64,000 nt of DNA from JASLDZ01 sp964242895 (GCA_964242895.1 CAXTBN010000003.1:1-64000); one strand, 5' to 3'. Numbered from the stretch's first letter, positions 8,985 to 19,477 are shown. A program made the numbers and translations. Notes: generated by a model from the letters alone, not told the origin.

Positions 8985-10493
8985 ATGGCGCTGGGCGCGC
9001 GTCTGGAGATCCGTCAGGGGCAGGGGCTGGTCATCACGCCCCAGCTGCAGCAGGCGATCAAGCTGCTGCAACTCTCCAACCTTGAGCTCGAAGGCTACAT
9101 CGAGGGCGAGCTGGAGAAGAACCCCCTCCTGGCCCGCGAGGAGCCGGAGGCGCCCGACGCCGAGCCGGTCGCCGCCGAGACGGCCGACCGCGCGGAGATG
9201 AGCTTCGACGACGCGCCGGGCGGCGCGGCCTCGGCCGAGCTCGACGCGTCCTCCAGCGACCTGAACGTGGACGCCGCGCCCGGCGACCGCGACGCGGGCG
9301 AGGTGCCCGCCGGCGACGCGGGCGGGGCGGTCGACTGGTCGCGCGCCGGCGACGGCCGCCGCTTCGAGGGCGAGGGCGAGCTCGACTCCGCCCGCGCGCC
9401 CGACGAGACGCTGCACGACCACCTGGCCGCCCAGATCGCCGCCGCCGGCTTTGCGCCCACCGAGCGCGCCGTGGCCATGGTGCTGGCCGACGCCGTCGAC
9501 GAGGGCGGCTACCTGCGCGCCGAGCTCGCCGAGGTGTCCGACCGCCTCGGCTGCGACCCGGCGCTGGTGGAGCGCGTGCTCGCCGCCTGCCAGGGCTTCG
9601 AGCCCGTGGGCGTGTTCGCGCGCAGCGTGCGCGAGTGCCTGGAGATCCAGCTGCGCGACCGCGACCGGCTCGACCCGGCCATGGCCGTCCTGCTTGACCA
9701 TCTGGAGCTCCTCGCCCGCCGCGACCTCGCCGCGTTGAAGCGCCTGTGCGGCGTGGACGACGAGGACCTGCGCGACATGATCGGCGAGGTGCGCGCGCTC
9801 ACGCCTCGCCCGGGCGCGGCCTTCGGCTCCGGCCCGATCCAGGGCGTGGTGCCCGACGTGCTGGTGCGCGAGGACCCGCTGGGCGGCTGGCGCGTGGAGC
9901 TGAACGCGGACACCCTGCCTCGCCTATTGGTCGACAAGCGCTACCACGCCCGGGTGTCGGGCGGCGCGCGGACGGACCAGGAGAAGACCTTTGTCGCCGA
10001 CTGCCACGCCCAGGCCAGCTGGCTGGTGAAGAGCCTCGACCAGCGCGCCAAGACCATCCTCAAGGTCACCGGCGAGATCGTGCGCCAGCAGGACGCCTTC
10101 CTGGCGTTCGGCGTCGAGCACCTGCGGCCGCTGAACCTGAAGCACGTGGCCGACGTGATCGGCATGCACGAGTCCACCGTCAGCCGCGTGACCTCCAACA
10201 AGTACGTGGCCACACCGCGCGGCCTGTTCGAGCTGAAGTTCTTCTTCACCACCGCCCTGGCCTCGGCCGACGGCGGCGAGGCGCACTCGGCGGAGGCGGT
10301 GCGGCACCGCATCAAGAACCTGATCGAGGCGGAGGAGCGGCCGGGCGCCGAGGGCGTGCTCTCCGACGACCGGATCGTCGAGATCCTGAAGGAGACGGGC
10401 GTCGACATCGCCCGCCGCACCGTGGCCAAGTACAGGGAGGCGCTGCGCATCCCGAGCTCGGTGGAGCGCAAGCGGCTGCTCAAGACGGGCTGA
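8985..10493 (+). CDS. rpoN: RNA polymerase sigma-54 factor
   Basis: 502 residues in the canonical three-region layout. Region I is the glutamine-rich activator-interaction segment (LVITPQLQQAIKLLQLSNLELE, about 16-37); an acidic linker follows (about 47-140); then come the core-binding and DNA-binding domains. The RpoN box ARRTVAKYRE at 476-485 reads the -24 element, and the helix-turn-helix ESTVSRVTSNK precedes it. It directs transcription that needs AAA+ activators such as the one at 15632-17074. A good ribosome site (GGGGAGG) precedes the ATG at 8985. Confidence 0.97.
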   Translation: MALGARLEIRQGQGLVITPQLQQAIKLLQLSNLELEGYIEGELEKNPLLAREEPEAPDAEPVAAETADRAEMSFDDAPGGAASAELDASSSDLNVDAAPGDRDAGEVPAGDAGGAVDWSRAGDGRRFEGEGELDSARAPDETLHDHLAAQIAAAGFAPTERAVAMVLADAVDEGGYLRAELAEVSDRLGCDPALVERVLAACQGFEPVGVFARSVRECLEIQLRDRDRLDPAMAVLLDHLELLARRDLAALKRLCGVDDEDLRDMIGEVRALTPRPGAAFGSGPIQGVVPDVLVREDPLGGWRVELNADTLPRLLVDKRYHARVSGGARTDQEKTFVADCHAQASWLVKSLDQRAKTILKVTGEIVRQQDAFLAFGVEHLRPLNLKHVADVIGMHESTVSRVTSNKYVATPRGLFELKFFFTTALASADGGEAHSAEAVRHRIKNLIEAEERPGAEGVLSDDRIVEILKETGVDIARRTVAKYREALRIPSSVERKRLLKTG

Positions 10494-10524
10494 CGCGCCG
10501 GGCGGCGCGCCCTAGGAGCAGCGG

Positions 10525-11868
10525 GTGAAGCCCACCCCCGCCCTTTCGCGCACCGCCTTCCTGATCATCTTCGCGGTCTCCTTCGCGGTGCAGGCGGGCA
10601 ACCTGGGCCTGCAGTCGGTGCTGCCCGCCATCGGGCGGCAGGTGGGCATCGCCGACCCGCTGATCGCCGGCATCTTCTCGCTCTCGGCGCTGCTGTGGAC
10701 GGTGACCGCGCCGGTTTGGGCGCGGCGCTCGGACCGCACTGGGCGCAAGCCGATGATCGCGCTCGGGCTGGCCGGCTTCGCCGTATCGATGACCGGGTGC
10801 GCCTGCGTGGTGCTGGCCGGGCTGCACAGGCTTATTCCCGCCGTGGCGGTGTTCCTGGGCTTCGCGGGGCTGCGCGCCATCTTCGGTGCGATCGGCTCGG
10901 CGGCGACCCCGGCGAGCCAGGCCTACGTCGCCGACCGCACGCCGGCGGCGGCGCGCACCGAGGCCATGAGCCAGCTCGCCGGGGCCACGGGCCTGGGCGC
11001 GGTGGTGGGTCCGGCGGTCGCGTCGCTGATCGCCACCACGCCCGGCACGACGCTCTCCACGCCCATGTTCGCCTTCGCGCTCCTGGCCGGCTCGCTGCTC
11101 GTGTTCGTCTGGCGCGGCGTGCCGGAGGCGCCCGGCGCGCCCGTGCGCCCGGTGGAGGAGGCGGAGGTCGTCGACGCGCCGGCGGGCCACGAGGGCGAGG
11201 GGCTCGACACGGGCTCGGGGCGCAGGCGGAGCGTGTGGCGGGACCCGCGGATCGCGCCGTTCGTCATCTGGGGCTTCCTCGCCGCCTCCGCGCAGACGGT
11301 GAACACCTACACGGTGGGTTTCCTCGTCATCGACAAGCTCGGGACGGGGCCGGTCGCCTCGCAGAAGCTGATCGGCGTGGCGCTGATGGCCGGCGCCCTG
11401 GCGAGCCTGCTCGCGCAGTGGGGGCTGATCCGCATTTTCCGCATGGGGCCGCGCCACCTGCTGCGCTGGGGCGCGGCGCTTGCGGCCCTCGGCAACGTGG
11501 CCCTGGCGCTCGCACCCTCCTACGAGGCCGTGGTGTTCGCCTTCGCCCTGACCAGCCTCGGCTACGGCTTCGCCCGGCCGGGCTTCACCGCCGGGGCGTC
11601 GCTGGCGGCGGGGTCGCGCGAGCAGGGGGCGGTGGCGGGGGCCATCACGGCGGTGAACGGAGCCAGCGTGATCGTGACGCCCGTGCTGGGAGTGGCGCTG
11701 TATGAGCGCGCCGGCTTCGCACCCTTCGCGCTGAACGCGCTGCTGCTGGCGGCGCTGGTGGTCTACGCCCTCGCGAACGTCGCCCTGCGTCGCTCCGGCG
11801 AGGCGCCCACCACCGAGGCCGAGACCACCCAGGCCGCCCTCGACTACGCCGACGGCGGCGGCAGCTAG
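10525..11868 (+). CDS. MFS transporter (DHA1-like, drug or metabolite efflux)
   Basis: 447 residues with about 12 predicted membrane helices in two halves, joined by a long charged cytoplasmic loop (about 200-245). The motif-A-like WARRSDRTGRKPMIALG follows helix 2, the MFS hallmark. It resembles TetA-like proton-driven exporters, but the substrate cannot be told. The start is GTG 10525, 31 bases after rpoN, so co-transcription is possible. Its TAG stop overlaps the TAG stop of the convergent lytic transglycosylase within the sequence CTAG (11865-11868). Confidence 0.87.
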   Translation: MKPTPALSRTAFLIIFAVSFAVQAGNLGLQSVLPAIGRQVGIADPLIAGIFSLSALLWTVTAPVWARRSDRTGRKPMIALGLAGFAVSMTGCACVVLAGLHRLIPAVAVFLGFAGLRAIFGAIGSAATPASQAYVADRTPAAARTEAMSQLAGATGLGAVVGPAVASLIATTPGTTLSTPMFAFALLAGSLLVFVWRGVPEAPGAPVRPVEEAEVVDAPAGHEGEGLDTGSGRRRSVWRDPRIAPFVIWGFLAASAQTVNTYTVGFLVIDKLGTGPVASQKLIGVALMAGALASLLAQWGLIRIFRMGPRHLLRWGAALAALGNVALALAPSYEAVVFAFALTSLGYGFARPGFTAGASLAAGSREQGAVAGAITAVNGASVIVTPVLGVALYERAGFAPFALNALLLAALVVYALANVALRRSGEAPTTEAETTQAALDYADGGGS

Positions 11869-13079
11869 ACGCCCGCCTCGGTCCGCAGCCGGCGGATCAG
11901 GTCGGTGGAGAGATAGCCCTCCGCGGGCAGCCCGCGCGCGCTCTGCCAGCCTCGCGCCGCCTTGCGGGTGGCCGTACCCAGCACGCCGTCGGTGTCGCCG
12001 GGATCGAAGCCCAGCCGCTTGAGCGCCTGCTGCGCGCCGATCCGGTCGGCGACGCTCAGCGGCGGCTCCGCCGGCCAGGGCTGCTGGAGCGGCCCCGCCC
12101 CGCCGATGCGGTCCGCCAGGAGGCCCACCGCGAGGGCGTAGCTGGTGGAGTTGTTGTACACGCGGATGGCGTAGTGGTTCGGGAAGGCCAGGAACCCCGG
12201 CCCGCGCCACCCCATGGGCATCAGCAGCTTCGCCGACGAGGCGGCGTCCGCCGCGCGCGACGGCGCGCCGTCCGCGGCGACCACGCCCAGGCGCGCCCAC
12301 TCGGCGGGCGGCATGGCCTGCTGCTCCACGCGCAGGTAGTCGAAGCCGGTGGTCGGCACGCGCACCTCGCGCGTCCAGCTCTCGCCGGGCCGCCACGCGG
12401 CCTTGCGCCGCAGGAAGTTGGCGGCCGACGCGAGCGCGTCGGGGGCCGAGCCCCAGATGTCGCGGCGGCCGTCCCCGTCGCCATCGACCGCCCAGGCCAA
12501 GTAATCCTCCGGCGTGAACTGCGTCTGGCCCATGGCGCCCGCCCAGCTGCCCTTCAGCCGCGCCCGGTCCGCCTCGCCGCGGTCGAGGATGCGCAGGGCG
12601 TTGGTGAGCTGGCCCTCGGCCCAGGACGCGCGACGCCCGCCCGCGGCCTGCGTGGCCAGCGAGCGCACCACGTCGAAGTCGCCCTGCACCGCGCCGTAGC
12701 CGGACTCCACGCCCCAGACGCCCGCCAGCACCTCGGCCGGCACGCCCTGGCGCGCGGAGGCGGCGAGGTGCGGCGAGACGGCGTCCAGCCTGGTGCGCCC
12801 GAGCGCCACGCGCGACGCGCCCACCGTCGCCGTGACGTAGTCGCCCACCGACTTGGAGAACTCCGGCTGGCGGCTGTCGAGCGCGAGCACGCGCGGGTCG
12901 GGCGACAGGCCGGCGAGGGCGGAATCCACCGTGGCCGGCGACAGGCCGTGCGACAGGGCGCGCGACCGGTAGGCGGCCAACCAGGCGGCGAACTCGCCCG
13001 TCCCACCGCCCGGAGGAGCGTAGGGCTCCGGCGTGGCGATGAGGCCGACGGCGGAGGCGAGGAACGCGCGACGCAGCAT
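11865..13079 (-). CDS. lytic murein transglycosylase, MltB family
   Basis: 404 residues: signal sequence (about 1-20), SLT_2/MltB catalytic domain and a C-terminal peptidoglycan-binding domain (about 340-400, RIGAQQALKRLGFDPGDTDGVLG). Glu125 in GVWGVESGYGAVQGDFDV is the catalytic acid, and the GSWAGAMGQTQFTPEDYLAWAVDGDGDGRRDIW-type region (split: GSWAGAMGQTQF, then DGDGDGRRDIW) is typical. It cleaves glycan strands to 1,6-anhydro ends in the periplasm. No lipobox cysteine is seen, so it is probably soluble rather than a lipoprotein. Convergent overlap with the MFS gene at CTAG. Confidence 0.92.
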   Translation of the reverse strand: MLRRAFLASAVGLIATPEPYAPPGGGTGEFAAWLAAYRSRALSHGLSPATVDSALAGLSPDPRVLALDSRQPEFSKSVGDYVTATVGASRVALGRTRLDAVSPHLAASARQGVPAEVLAGVWGVESGYGAVQGDFDVVRSLATQAAGGRRASWAEGQLTNALRILDRGEADRARLKGSWAGAMGQTQFTPEDYLAWAVDGDGDGRRDIWGSAPDALASAANFLRRKAAWRPGESWTREVRVPTTGFDYLRVEQQAMPPAEWARLGVVAADGAPSRAADAASSAKLLMPMGWRGPGFLAFPNHYAIRVYNNSTSYALAVGLLADRIGGAGPLQQPWPAEPPLSVADRIGAQQALKRLGFDPGDTDGVLGTATRKAARGWQSARGLPAEGYLSTDLIRRLRTEAGV

Positions 13080-13269
13080 GAGCGCATCTCTAGCGCAGCC
13101 GCGGAGTCGCGGCGATCACGAAGGTGCGACCTGGTCCCCCGCCGCTGTCCCCGCCCCGTTTGACTTCGCGCGCCCTCACGACTAAGCCACCGCCTCCGTC
13201 CGCCGGCCCCGCCTGCGGGCGTTGTCTTTTGTCGCGCCCGACGGCGCCTCCTCCCGCCGGGTGTCTCCG

Positions 13270-13395
13270 ATGAAGGTCCGCAGCTCGCTGAAGTCGCTGA
13301 AGTCCCGCCACAAGGACTGCAAGCTCGTGCGCCGCAAGGGCCGCGTCTACGTGATCAACAAGACCGACCCGCGCTTCAAGGCCAAGCAGGGCTGA
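13270..13395 (+). CDS. rpmJ: 50S ribosomal protein L36, zinc-free type
   Basis: 41 residues (MKVRSSLKSLKSRH... to ...DPRFKAKQG), exactly the L36 length and pattern. The zinc-ribbon cysteines of the C+ form are gone; only Cys17 remains, as in the paralogous C-minus L36 usual in alphaproteobacteria. It is a component of the large subunit. The gene stands alone, followed by a strong terminator, so it is monocistronic. It is far shorter than most ORF-calling thresholds, but the match is unmistakable. Confidence 0.96.
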   Translation: MKVRSSLKSLKSRHKDCKLVRRKGRVYVINKTDPRFKAKQG

Positions 13396-13598
13396 GGCCC
13401 GCGGCGGCTCCGGCCGCCGGCTTCCGCGTGACCTGACCAGCCCGGCGCGGACCTCCGCGCCGGGTTTTCGCGTCGGCGCCGTCGGGCGTCCGGGGTGCGG
13501 CGCCGCGTCCTGTGGAGAACCTCCGCGCGCCGTTGCGGCCGCCGCGGCGGGGTGGCTAGGTCGCCGCCTCCTCCGCTCCCACCCACCCGGAACCACCC
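13396..13598. other. longest intergenic stretch: rpmJ terminator and gapR leader
   Basis: About 203 bases, the largest gene-free stretch noted. Apart from the terminator at 13441-13468 I see no ORF with a sensible start and no clear -35/-10 pair. The gapR promoter is presumably between 13470 and 13590. Confidence 0.5.
13441..13468 (+). terminator. rho-independent terminator of rpmJ
   Basis: CCCGGCGCGG (13441-13450) and CCGCGCCGGG (13455-13464) form a perfect 10-bp stem with an ACCT loop, followed by TTTT. It lies 46 bases after the rpmJ stop. Confidence 0.85.
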
Positions 13599-13916
13599 AT
13601 GGCCGACGACGCCTCCTTCCATTCAGGCCCGCATTCCGGCACCGACTTCCAGGCGGACTTCGACGCCAACCCGGAGGTGCTGACCGCCGCCGCCCAGGGC
13701 CGCCTCAAGAGCTTCCTGGAGCGCCTCGAGCGACTGGAGGTCGACAAGGCCGCCGTCGCCGACGACATGAAGCAGGTGTTCGCCGAGGCCAAGGGCGAGG
13801 GCTTCGACACCAAGATCATCCGCAAGGTCATGCGCCTGCGCAAGCAGGACAAGGTCCAGCGCGACGAGGAGGAGGCGCTGCTCGACCTCTACCTCTCGGC
13901 CATCGGCGGGCTCTGA
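13599..13916 (+). CDS. gapR: GapR-type nucleoid-associated protein (DUF2312)
   Basis: 105 residues. The DUF2312 core runs from about residue 29 (TAAAQGRLKSFLERLERLEVDKAAVADDM, here split at TAAAQGRLKSF and RLERLEVDK) through IIRKVMRLRKQDKVQRDEEEALLDLYL to the end. In Caulobacter the DUF2312 protein GapR is an essential, AT-biased, overtwisted-DNA-binding nucleoid protein acting ahead of replication and transcription. The N-terminal 28 residues are an acidic/His extension compared with the usual short N-terminus. It heads a same-strand run with a small basic protein (20 bases downstream) and carbonic anhydrase. Confidence 0.9.
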   Translation: MADDASFHSGPHSGTDFQADFDANPEVLTAAAQGRLKSFLERLERLEVDKAAVADDMKQVFAEAKGEGFDTKIIRKVMRLRKQDKVQRDEEEALLDLYLSAIGGL

Positions 13917-13935
13917 TCCAGGGAATGACGGCGGG

Positions 13936-14289
13936 GTGAAGCGCAAGCCTCCCGCCGACCCGGTGCAGGCGGCCCGCAAGGCCGCCCAGCGCGCCGCGCT
14001 CAACGCGCTCCGCCGCGCGCGGCGCCAAGCCGAGAAGGCGGGCGTGGAGTTGTCGGAGTGGGAGGACGGCTTCCTCGGCTCGGTGGCCGAGCGCCTCCAG
14101 ACCTACGGCCGCGCCTTCGCCGATCCGGAGAAGGGCGCACGAGGCCAGGCGCTCTCCGCCCTGCAGGCGCGCAAGCTCCGTGAGATCGTCGGCAAGGCCA
14201 AGGAGGCGGAGGCCGGCCCGAAGGCGGCGGCCGCGCGCTCGCCGCGCCGCGGCCTGCGCCGCAGGCCGGATCCCACGCAGAGCGACTGA
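13936..14289 (+). CDS. small basic protein, unknown function
   Basis: 117 residues, strongly basic, predicted largely helical: an Arg/Ala-rich first helix (about 10-33), ELSEWEDGFLGSVAERLQTYGRAFADP in the middle (shown in part), and a disordered Arg/Pro tail. No family recognised with confidence. The start is GTG 13936, 20 bases after gapR; the reading frame fits the codon bias of neighbours, and the gene spacing supports it being real. It could bind nucleic acid given its charge and its position behind gapR, but that is only a suggestion. Confidence 0.65.
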   Translation: MKRKPPADPVQAARKAAQRAALNALRRARRQAEKAGVELSEWEDGFLGSVAERLQTYGRAFADPEKGARGQALSALQARKLREIVGKAKEAEAGPKAAAARSPRRGLRRRPDPTQSD

Positions 14290-14329
14290 AGGTGGCGCGC
14301 CGGCCAGGCTCCAGCTAAGCCGCCCCGCC

Positions 14330-14959
14330 ATGCTCGACCATCTCAAGGACAACAACCGCCGCTGGGCCGCGGGCAAGACCGCGGCGGACCCGGGCTTCTT
14401 CAAGCGCCTCGTCGACCAGCAGGCGCCCGACTACCTCTGGATCGGCTGCTCGGACAGCCGCGTGCCGGCCAACGAGATCACCGGGCTGGAGCCGGGCGAG
14501 GTGTTCGTCCACCGCAACGTCGCCAACTTGGCAGGCCCGCAGGACGCCAACTGGCTGTCGGTGCTGCAGTACGCGGTGGAGGTGCTGCGCGTGAAGCACG
14601 TGCTCGTGGTCGGCCACTACGGCTGCGGCGGCGTGGCGGCGGCTGTCGACGGCGAACGCCGCGGCCTCGTCGACCACTGGCTGCAGCCGATCCGCGAGGT
14701 CGAGCAGGCCCACCGCGCGGAGCTGGAGGTGTTGCCGGCCGGCCGCCCCCGACTCGACCGCCTGACCGAGCTCAACGTCGTGCGCCAAGTGCGCAACGTG
14801 GCCAGCGATGTCTTCGTACAGGACGCCTGGGCGCGCGGGCAGCCGGTCGCCGTCCACGGCTGGGTCTATTCGCTGGCCGACGGACTGGTGACCGACCTCG
14901 AGGTGACCGTCTCCGCCCCCGACCACCTGGAGCGGCTGCGCGCCGCGACCCTCACCTAA
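14330..14959 (+). CDS. can: beta-class carbonic anhydrase
   Basis: 209 residues. Zinc ligands are visible: Cys40 in GCSDSRVP (with Asp42/Arg44 dyad), His96 and Cys99 in GHYGCGG. It interconverts CO2 and bicarbonate, supplying bicarbonate for carboxylations such as fatty-acid and nucleotide synthesis. The ATG at 14330 matches the family N-terminus (LKDNNRRWA). Its stop is only 3 bases before the first half of the PadR operator pair. Confidence 0.95.
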   Translation: MLDHLKDNNRRWAAGKTAADPGFFKRLVDQQAPDYLWIGCSDSRVPANEITGLEPGEVFVHRNVANLAGPQDANWLSVLQYAVEVLRVKHVLVVGHYGCGGVAAAVDGERRGLVDHWLQPIREVEQAHRAELEVLPAGRPRLDRLTELNVVRQVRNVASDVFVQDAWARGQPVAVHGWVYSLADGLVTDLEVTVSAPDHLERLRAATLT

Positions 14960-14961
14960 AA

Positions 14962-15026
14962 AGATATATCGAACCTAGCGTGACTGCGCGAGGTCGGCTA
15001 TCTGCGCCAGCATGTTCGATATATCT
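14962..15026. promoter_or_regulatory. paired operator in front of the PadR gene
   Basis: AGATATATCGAAC (14962-14974) and GTTCGATATATCT (15014-15026) are exact reverse complements, 39 bases apart. Each contains the 8-bp palindrome GATATATC, with centres 55 bp apart (14966.5 and 15021.5). The second copy sits just before the ribosome site AAAGGGA (15028-15034) of the PadR gene. The repeats are seen; binding by the PadR protein (autoregulation) is inferred, as is usual for this family. Confidence 0.8.
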
Positions 15027-15041
15027 GAAAGGGATCGAGAC

Positions 15042-15631
15042 ATGTTCGGTGGACATCATCACCATCACCGGTTCGGCCGCGGCGACGCCTGCGGGCCGCG
15101 CCACGTGCGGGACGGCCAGGAGCGCGGCTGGGGCCGTCACGGCGGCGGTCGCGGCGGGCCTTGGGAGCGCGGCCGGCGCTTCCGCCCGTTCGAGCAGGGC
15201 GACCTGCGCTACCTCGTCATGGACCTGATCGCGCAGCAGCCCCGCCACGGCTACGAGCTGATCAAAGCCATCGAGGACCAGCTCGGCGGCCACTACAGCC
15301 CCAGCCCCGGCGTCATCTATCCGACGCTGACGCTTCTGGAGGAGACCGGCCTGATCGCCTCGGAGGCGCAGGGGGCCAAGAAGCTCTACAGCCTGACTGA
15401 CGAGGGCCGCGCTTGGCTGGAGGCCGAGGCGGCCGGCGTGCGCGCCGCGCGCGAGCGCCTGGCCGAGGCCCGCGTGCGCTTCGGCGGCGAGCCGCGGCCG
15501 GAGATCGAGCGGGCGCTCGGCAACCTGCGCGCCGCCATGCAGGTGCGCCTGAGCAAGGGCGAGCTCTCGCCCGCGGCCCTGGGCGCCATCACCGCCGCGC
15601 TGGACCGCGCGGCCGGCGAGGTCGAGCGCAG

Positions 15632-15635
<4 letters not shown>
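15042..15635 (+). CDS. PadR-family regulator with His-rich metal-binding N-terminus (YqjI-like)
   Basis: 197 residues. HHHHH at 5-9 with Cys17, His21 and a Gly/Arg/His-rich linker is followed by the PadR winged helix (about 49-110; HGYELIKAIEDQLGG and SPSPGVIYPTLTLLEE, the family signature) and a C-terminal helical dimerisation region. This layout resembles the nickel-responsive repressor YqjI of E. coli. I chose ATG 15042, which has AAAGGGA 7 bases upstream; the in-frame ATG at 15012 falls inside the operator repeat. Its stop overlaps that of the convergent sigma-54 activator (CTAG, 15632-15635). Target genes other than itself are not evident. Confidence 0.88.
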
Positions 15636-17074
<1,439 letters not shown>

Positions 17075-17200
17075 GCCCCGTCTTACGGCGGCAGAGGTGA
17101 AGGCCCGGTTGCGCAAAGGTTGACGCGCGATTCACCCCCGCCGCTTGACGCCGGCGGGCGCCACAGGCGACCTGCCGCCCGATCCAGGGAGGACACACGC

Positions 17201-17590
17201 ATGTTCAGCCACATGATGGTCGGCAGCGACGACATCGCGCGCTCCAAGCGCTTCTACGACGCCCTGTTCTCGAGCGTCGGCGGCAAGCCGGGGATCGAGG
17301 ACTCCAAGGGCCGCCTGATCTACATGAAGGACGGGGCCACCTTCCTCGTCACCAAGCCCATCGACGGCCAGCCGGCGTCCCACGGCAACGGCTCCACGAT
17401 CGGCTTCCAGGTCACCGGGCCGGAGCAGGCGCAAGCCTGGCACAAGGCGGGTGTGGAGAACGGCGGCCAGGCGATCGAGGAGCCGCCGGGCGTGCGCGAA
17501 GGGGGTGGCATGACCCTGTATCTGGCCTACCTGCGCGACCCGGACGGCAACAAGCTCTGCGCCCTGCACCGCATGGCCGCGGCCGCCTGA
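17201..17590 (+). CDS. VOC (glyoxalase/bleomycin-resistance fold) family protein
   Basis: 129 residues of the vicinal-oxygen-chelate fold: two beta-alpha-beta-beta-beta halves starting at FSHMMVGSDDIARSKRFYDA and ending in YLRDPDGNKLCALH. The likely metal ligands are His4 and a C-terminal acidic/His position. Members include glyoxalases and dioxygenases; the substrate is unknown. An excellent Shine-Dalgarno AGGGAGGA (17186-17193) lies 7 bases before the ATG, suggesting strong translation. Monocistronic, divergent from the sigma-54 activator. Confidence 0.88.
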   Translation: MFSHMMVGSDDIARSKRFYDALFSSVGGKPGIEDSKGRLIYMKDGATFLVTKPIDGQPASHGNGSTIGFQVTGPEQAQAWHKAGVENGGQAIEEPPGVREGGGMTLYLAYLRDPDGNKLCALHRMAAAA

Positions 17591-17671
17591 CGCAGATCCG
17601 TCGCGCGGCGTCGCGGGGTCGCCTCAAAGGCGATTGCCCCCGTTCATGCGCCGCGCGATAGGCTGCGCCCC

Positions 17672-19477
17672 ATGACCCAGCATCAGTCGGCCGACGCCTT
17701 CCAGGGCGAGGTCCTGCCCGAGTGGCGCCTCGACGACCTCTACGCGCGCCGCGACGACCCCAGGATCGAGGCCGACCTCGAGGCCGCGCGGACCGCCGTC
17801 GCCGAGCTGGTGCGGCTCAAGGGCCAGTTCACCGCCGCCCGCGCCAACCCCGAGCGCCTGGGCCTGCTGATCGACCAGGCGGTGAGCCTGTACGAGCGCG
17901 TCACCGACCTCCTGGGCGCGGTCGGCGCCTACGCGTCGCTGTCGGCCTCCACCGCGCGCGACGACCCGGCGGCGGCCAAGTTCGAAGGCGACATCCGCAC
18001 CAAGGCCTCCGCGATCGGGGCCGACACCCTGTTCCTGACGCTCGAGCTGAACACGCTGGAGGAGTGGGAGATCGAGGGCGCGCTGAAAAGCCGCCCCGCC
18101 GCCGCCCGCTGGCGCCCGTGGCTGCGCCGCGTGCGCCTGGGCCGCGACCACGAGCTCGCGCCGGACCTGGAGCGCTTGCTGATCGACCGCTCGCCCGCCG
18201 TCGCCGGCTGGGTGCGCCTGCACGACGAGACGCTGGCCCGCCTCAAGGTCGAGGTCGGCGGCGAGGCGCTCACCCTGGCCGAGGCGCTGAACCGACTGTC
18301 CGACCCCTCCGCCGCCCGGCGCGAGGCGGCGGCCCACGCCCTCTCCGCCGCGCTGGAGGTGCAGGTGCCCGTGCTGGCGTTGGTGCTCAACACCACCGCC
18401 TTCGAGAAGCAGGTGGAGGACCGCTGGCGCCGCTTCGCCGACCCGCAGGCCGGCCGCCACCTCTCCAACGAGGTCGACGCCCAGAGCGTGCGCGTGATGG
18501 TGGAGGCGGTCACCGAGGCCTATCCGGCGCTGAGCCACAAGTACTACGCGCTGAAGGCCAAGGCGCTTGGCCTCACGCAGCTCAACTACTGGGACCGCAA
18601 CGCCCCCCTCACGGCGGCCGCCCCCCGCTTCTACGGCTGGGAGGAGGCGAAGGGCATCGTGCTGGAGTCGTTCCGCGCCCTGGCCCCCAAGTTCGCCGAG
18701 CGGGCGAAGACCTTCTTCGACCGCCCCTGGATCGACGCCCAGCCCCGCCCGGGCAAGTCGTCGGGGGCCTTCGCCCACCCGGTCACCGCGCCCAAGCATC
18801 CCTACGTGCTGCTGAACTACATGAACGAGCGGCGCGACGTGCTGACGCTCGCGCACGAGCTGGGCCACGCCGTGCACCAGACGCTGGCGGCCCCCCAGGG
18901 GACGCTCCTGGCCGACACGCCGCTGACGTTGGCGGAGACCGCCTCCATCTTCGGCGAGGGCCTGGTGTTCGAGCGCCTGCTGGCCGAGGCGTCGCCGCCC
19001 GAGCGCCGCGCGCTCCTGGCCGGCAAGATCGAGGACGGGCTGAACACGGTGGTGCGCCAGATCGCCTTCCATCGCTTCGAGGAACGCTTCCACGCCGAGC
19101 GGATGGAGGGCGAGGTCGCCCCCGACCGGATCGCGCAGATCTGGCTGGAGGTGCAGGGCGAGAGCCTCGGCCCCGCCGTGAAGCTCAACGACGGCTACCA
19201 GCCCTACTGGGCCTACGTCAGCCACTTCGTCCACGCGCCCTTCTACGTCTACGCCTACGCCTTCGGCGACCTCCTGGTCTCCGCCCTGATGGAGAAACGC
19301 CGCGAGGACCCGGCCGCCTTCGCCCCGCTCTACGAGGAGCTGCTGGCCGCGGGCGGCGCGAAGACCTACGTCGAGGCCCTGGCGCCCTTCGGCCTCGACC
19401 CCCGGGAGAAGAGCTTCTGGGCCGCCGGCTGCACCCGCCTGGCGCGTCTCGTGGACGAGTTCGAGGCCCTGGGCTGA
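17672..19477 (+). CDS. pepF: M3-family oligoendopeptidase F
   Basis: 601 residues, the PepF length. The zinc site LAHELGHAVHQ has His395, Glu396 and His399; the third ligand is the Glu in the downstream ETASIFGEGLV segment. No signal peptide is seen, so it acts on oligopeptides in the cytoplasm. ATG 17672 begins 82 bases after the VOC gene. The next gene (ABC1 kinase) starts 42 bases after its stop on the same strand. Confidence 0.94.
   Translation: MTQHQSADAFQGEVLPEWRLDDLYARRDDPRIEADLEAARTAVAELVRLKGQFTAARANPERLGLLIDQAVSLYERVTDLLGAVGAYASLSASTARDDPAAAKFEGDIRTKASAIGADTLFLTLELNTLEEWEIEGALKSRPAAARWRPWLRRVRLGRDHELAPDLERLLIDRSPAVAGWVRLHDETLARLKVEVGGEALTLAEALNRLSDPSAARREAAAHALSAALEVQVPVLALVLNTTAFEKQVEDRWRRFADPQAGRHLSNEVDAQSVRVMVEAVTEAYPALSHKYYALKAKALGLTQLNYWDRNAPLTAAAPRFYGWEEAKGIVLESFRALAPKFAERAKTFFDRPWIDAQPRPGKSSGAFAHPVTAPKHPYVLLNYMNERRDVLTLAHELGHAVHQTLAAPQGTLLADTPLTLAETASIFGEGLVFERLLAEASPPERRALLAGKIEDGLNTVVRQIAFHRFEERFHAERMEGEVAPDRIAQIWLEVQGESLGPAVKLNDGYQPYWAYVSHFVHAPFYVYAYAFGDLLVSALMEKRREDPAAFAPLYEELLAAGGAKTYVEALAPFGLDPREKSFWAAGCTRLARLVDEFEALG

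Noticed and set aside
7677..9701. Long minus-strand frame running from DUF2244 through nth and rpoN
   Set aside because: Only the last 157 codons (7677-8150) resemble a family; the remainder is antisense to nth and rpoN.
15012..15041. Earlier start for the PadR protein (ATG 15012)
   Set aside because: It would lie within the operator repeat and lacks a ribosome site; ATG 15042 has AAAGGGA.
17628..17645. Small hairpin TCGCCTCAAAGGCGA after the VOC gene
   Set aside because: Six-bp stem and only two following T; too weak to call a terminator.
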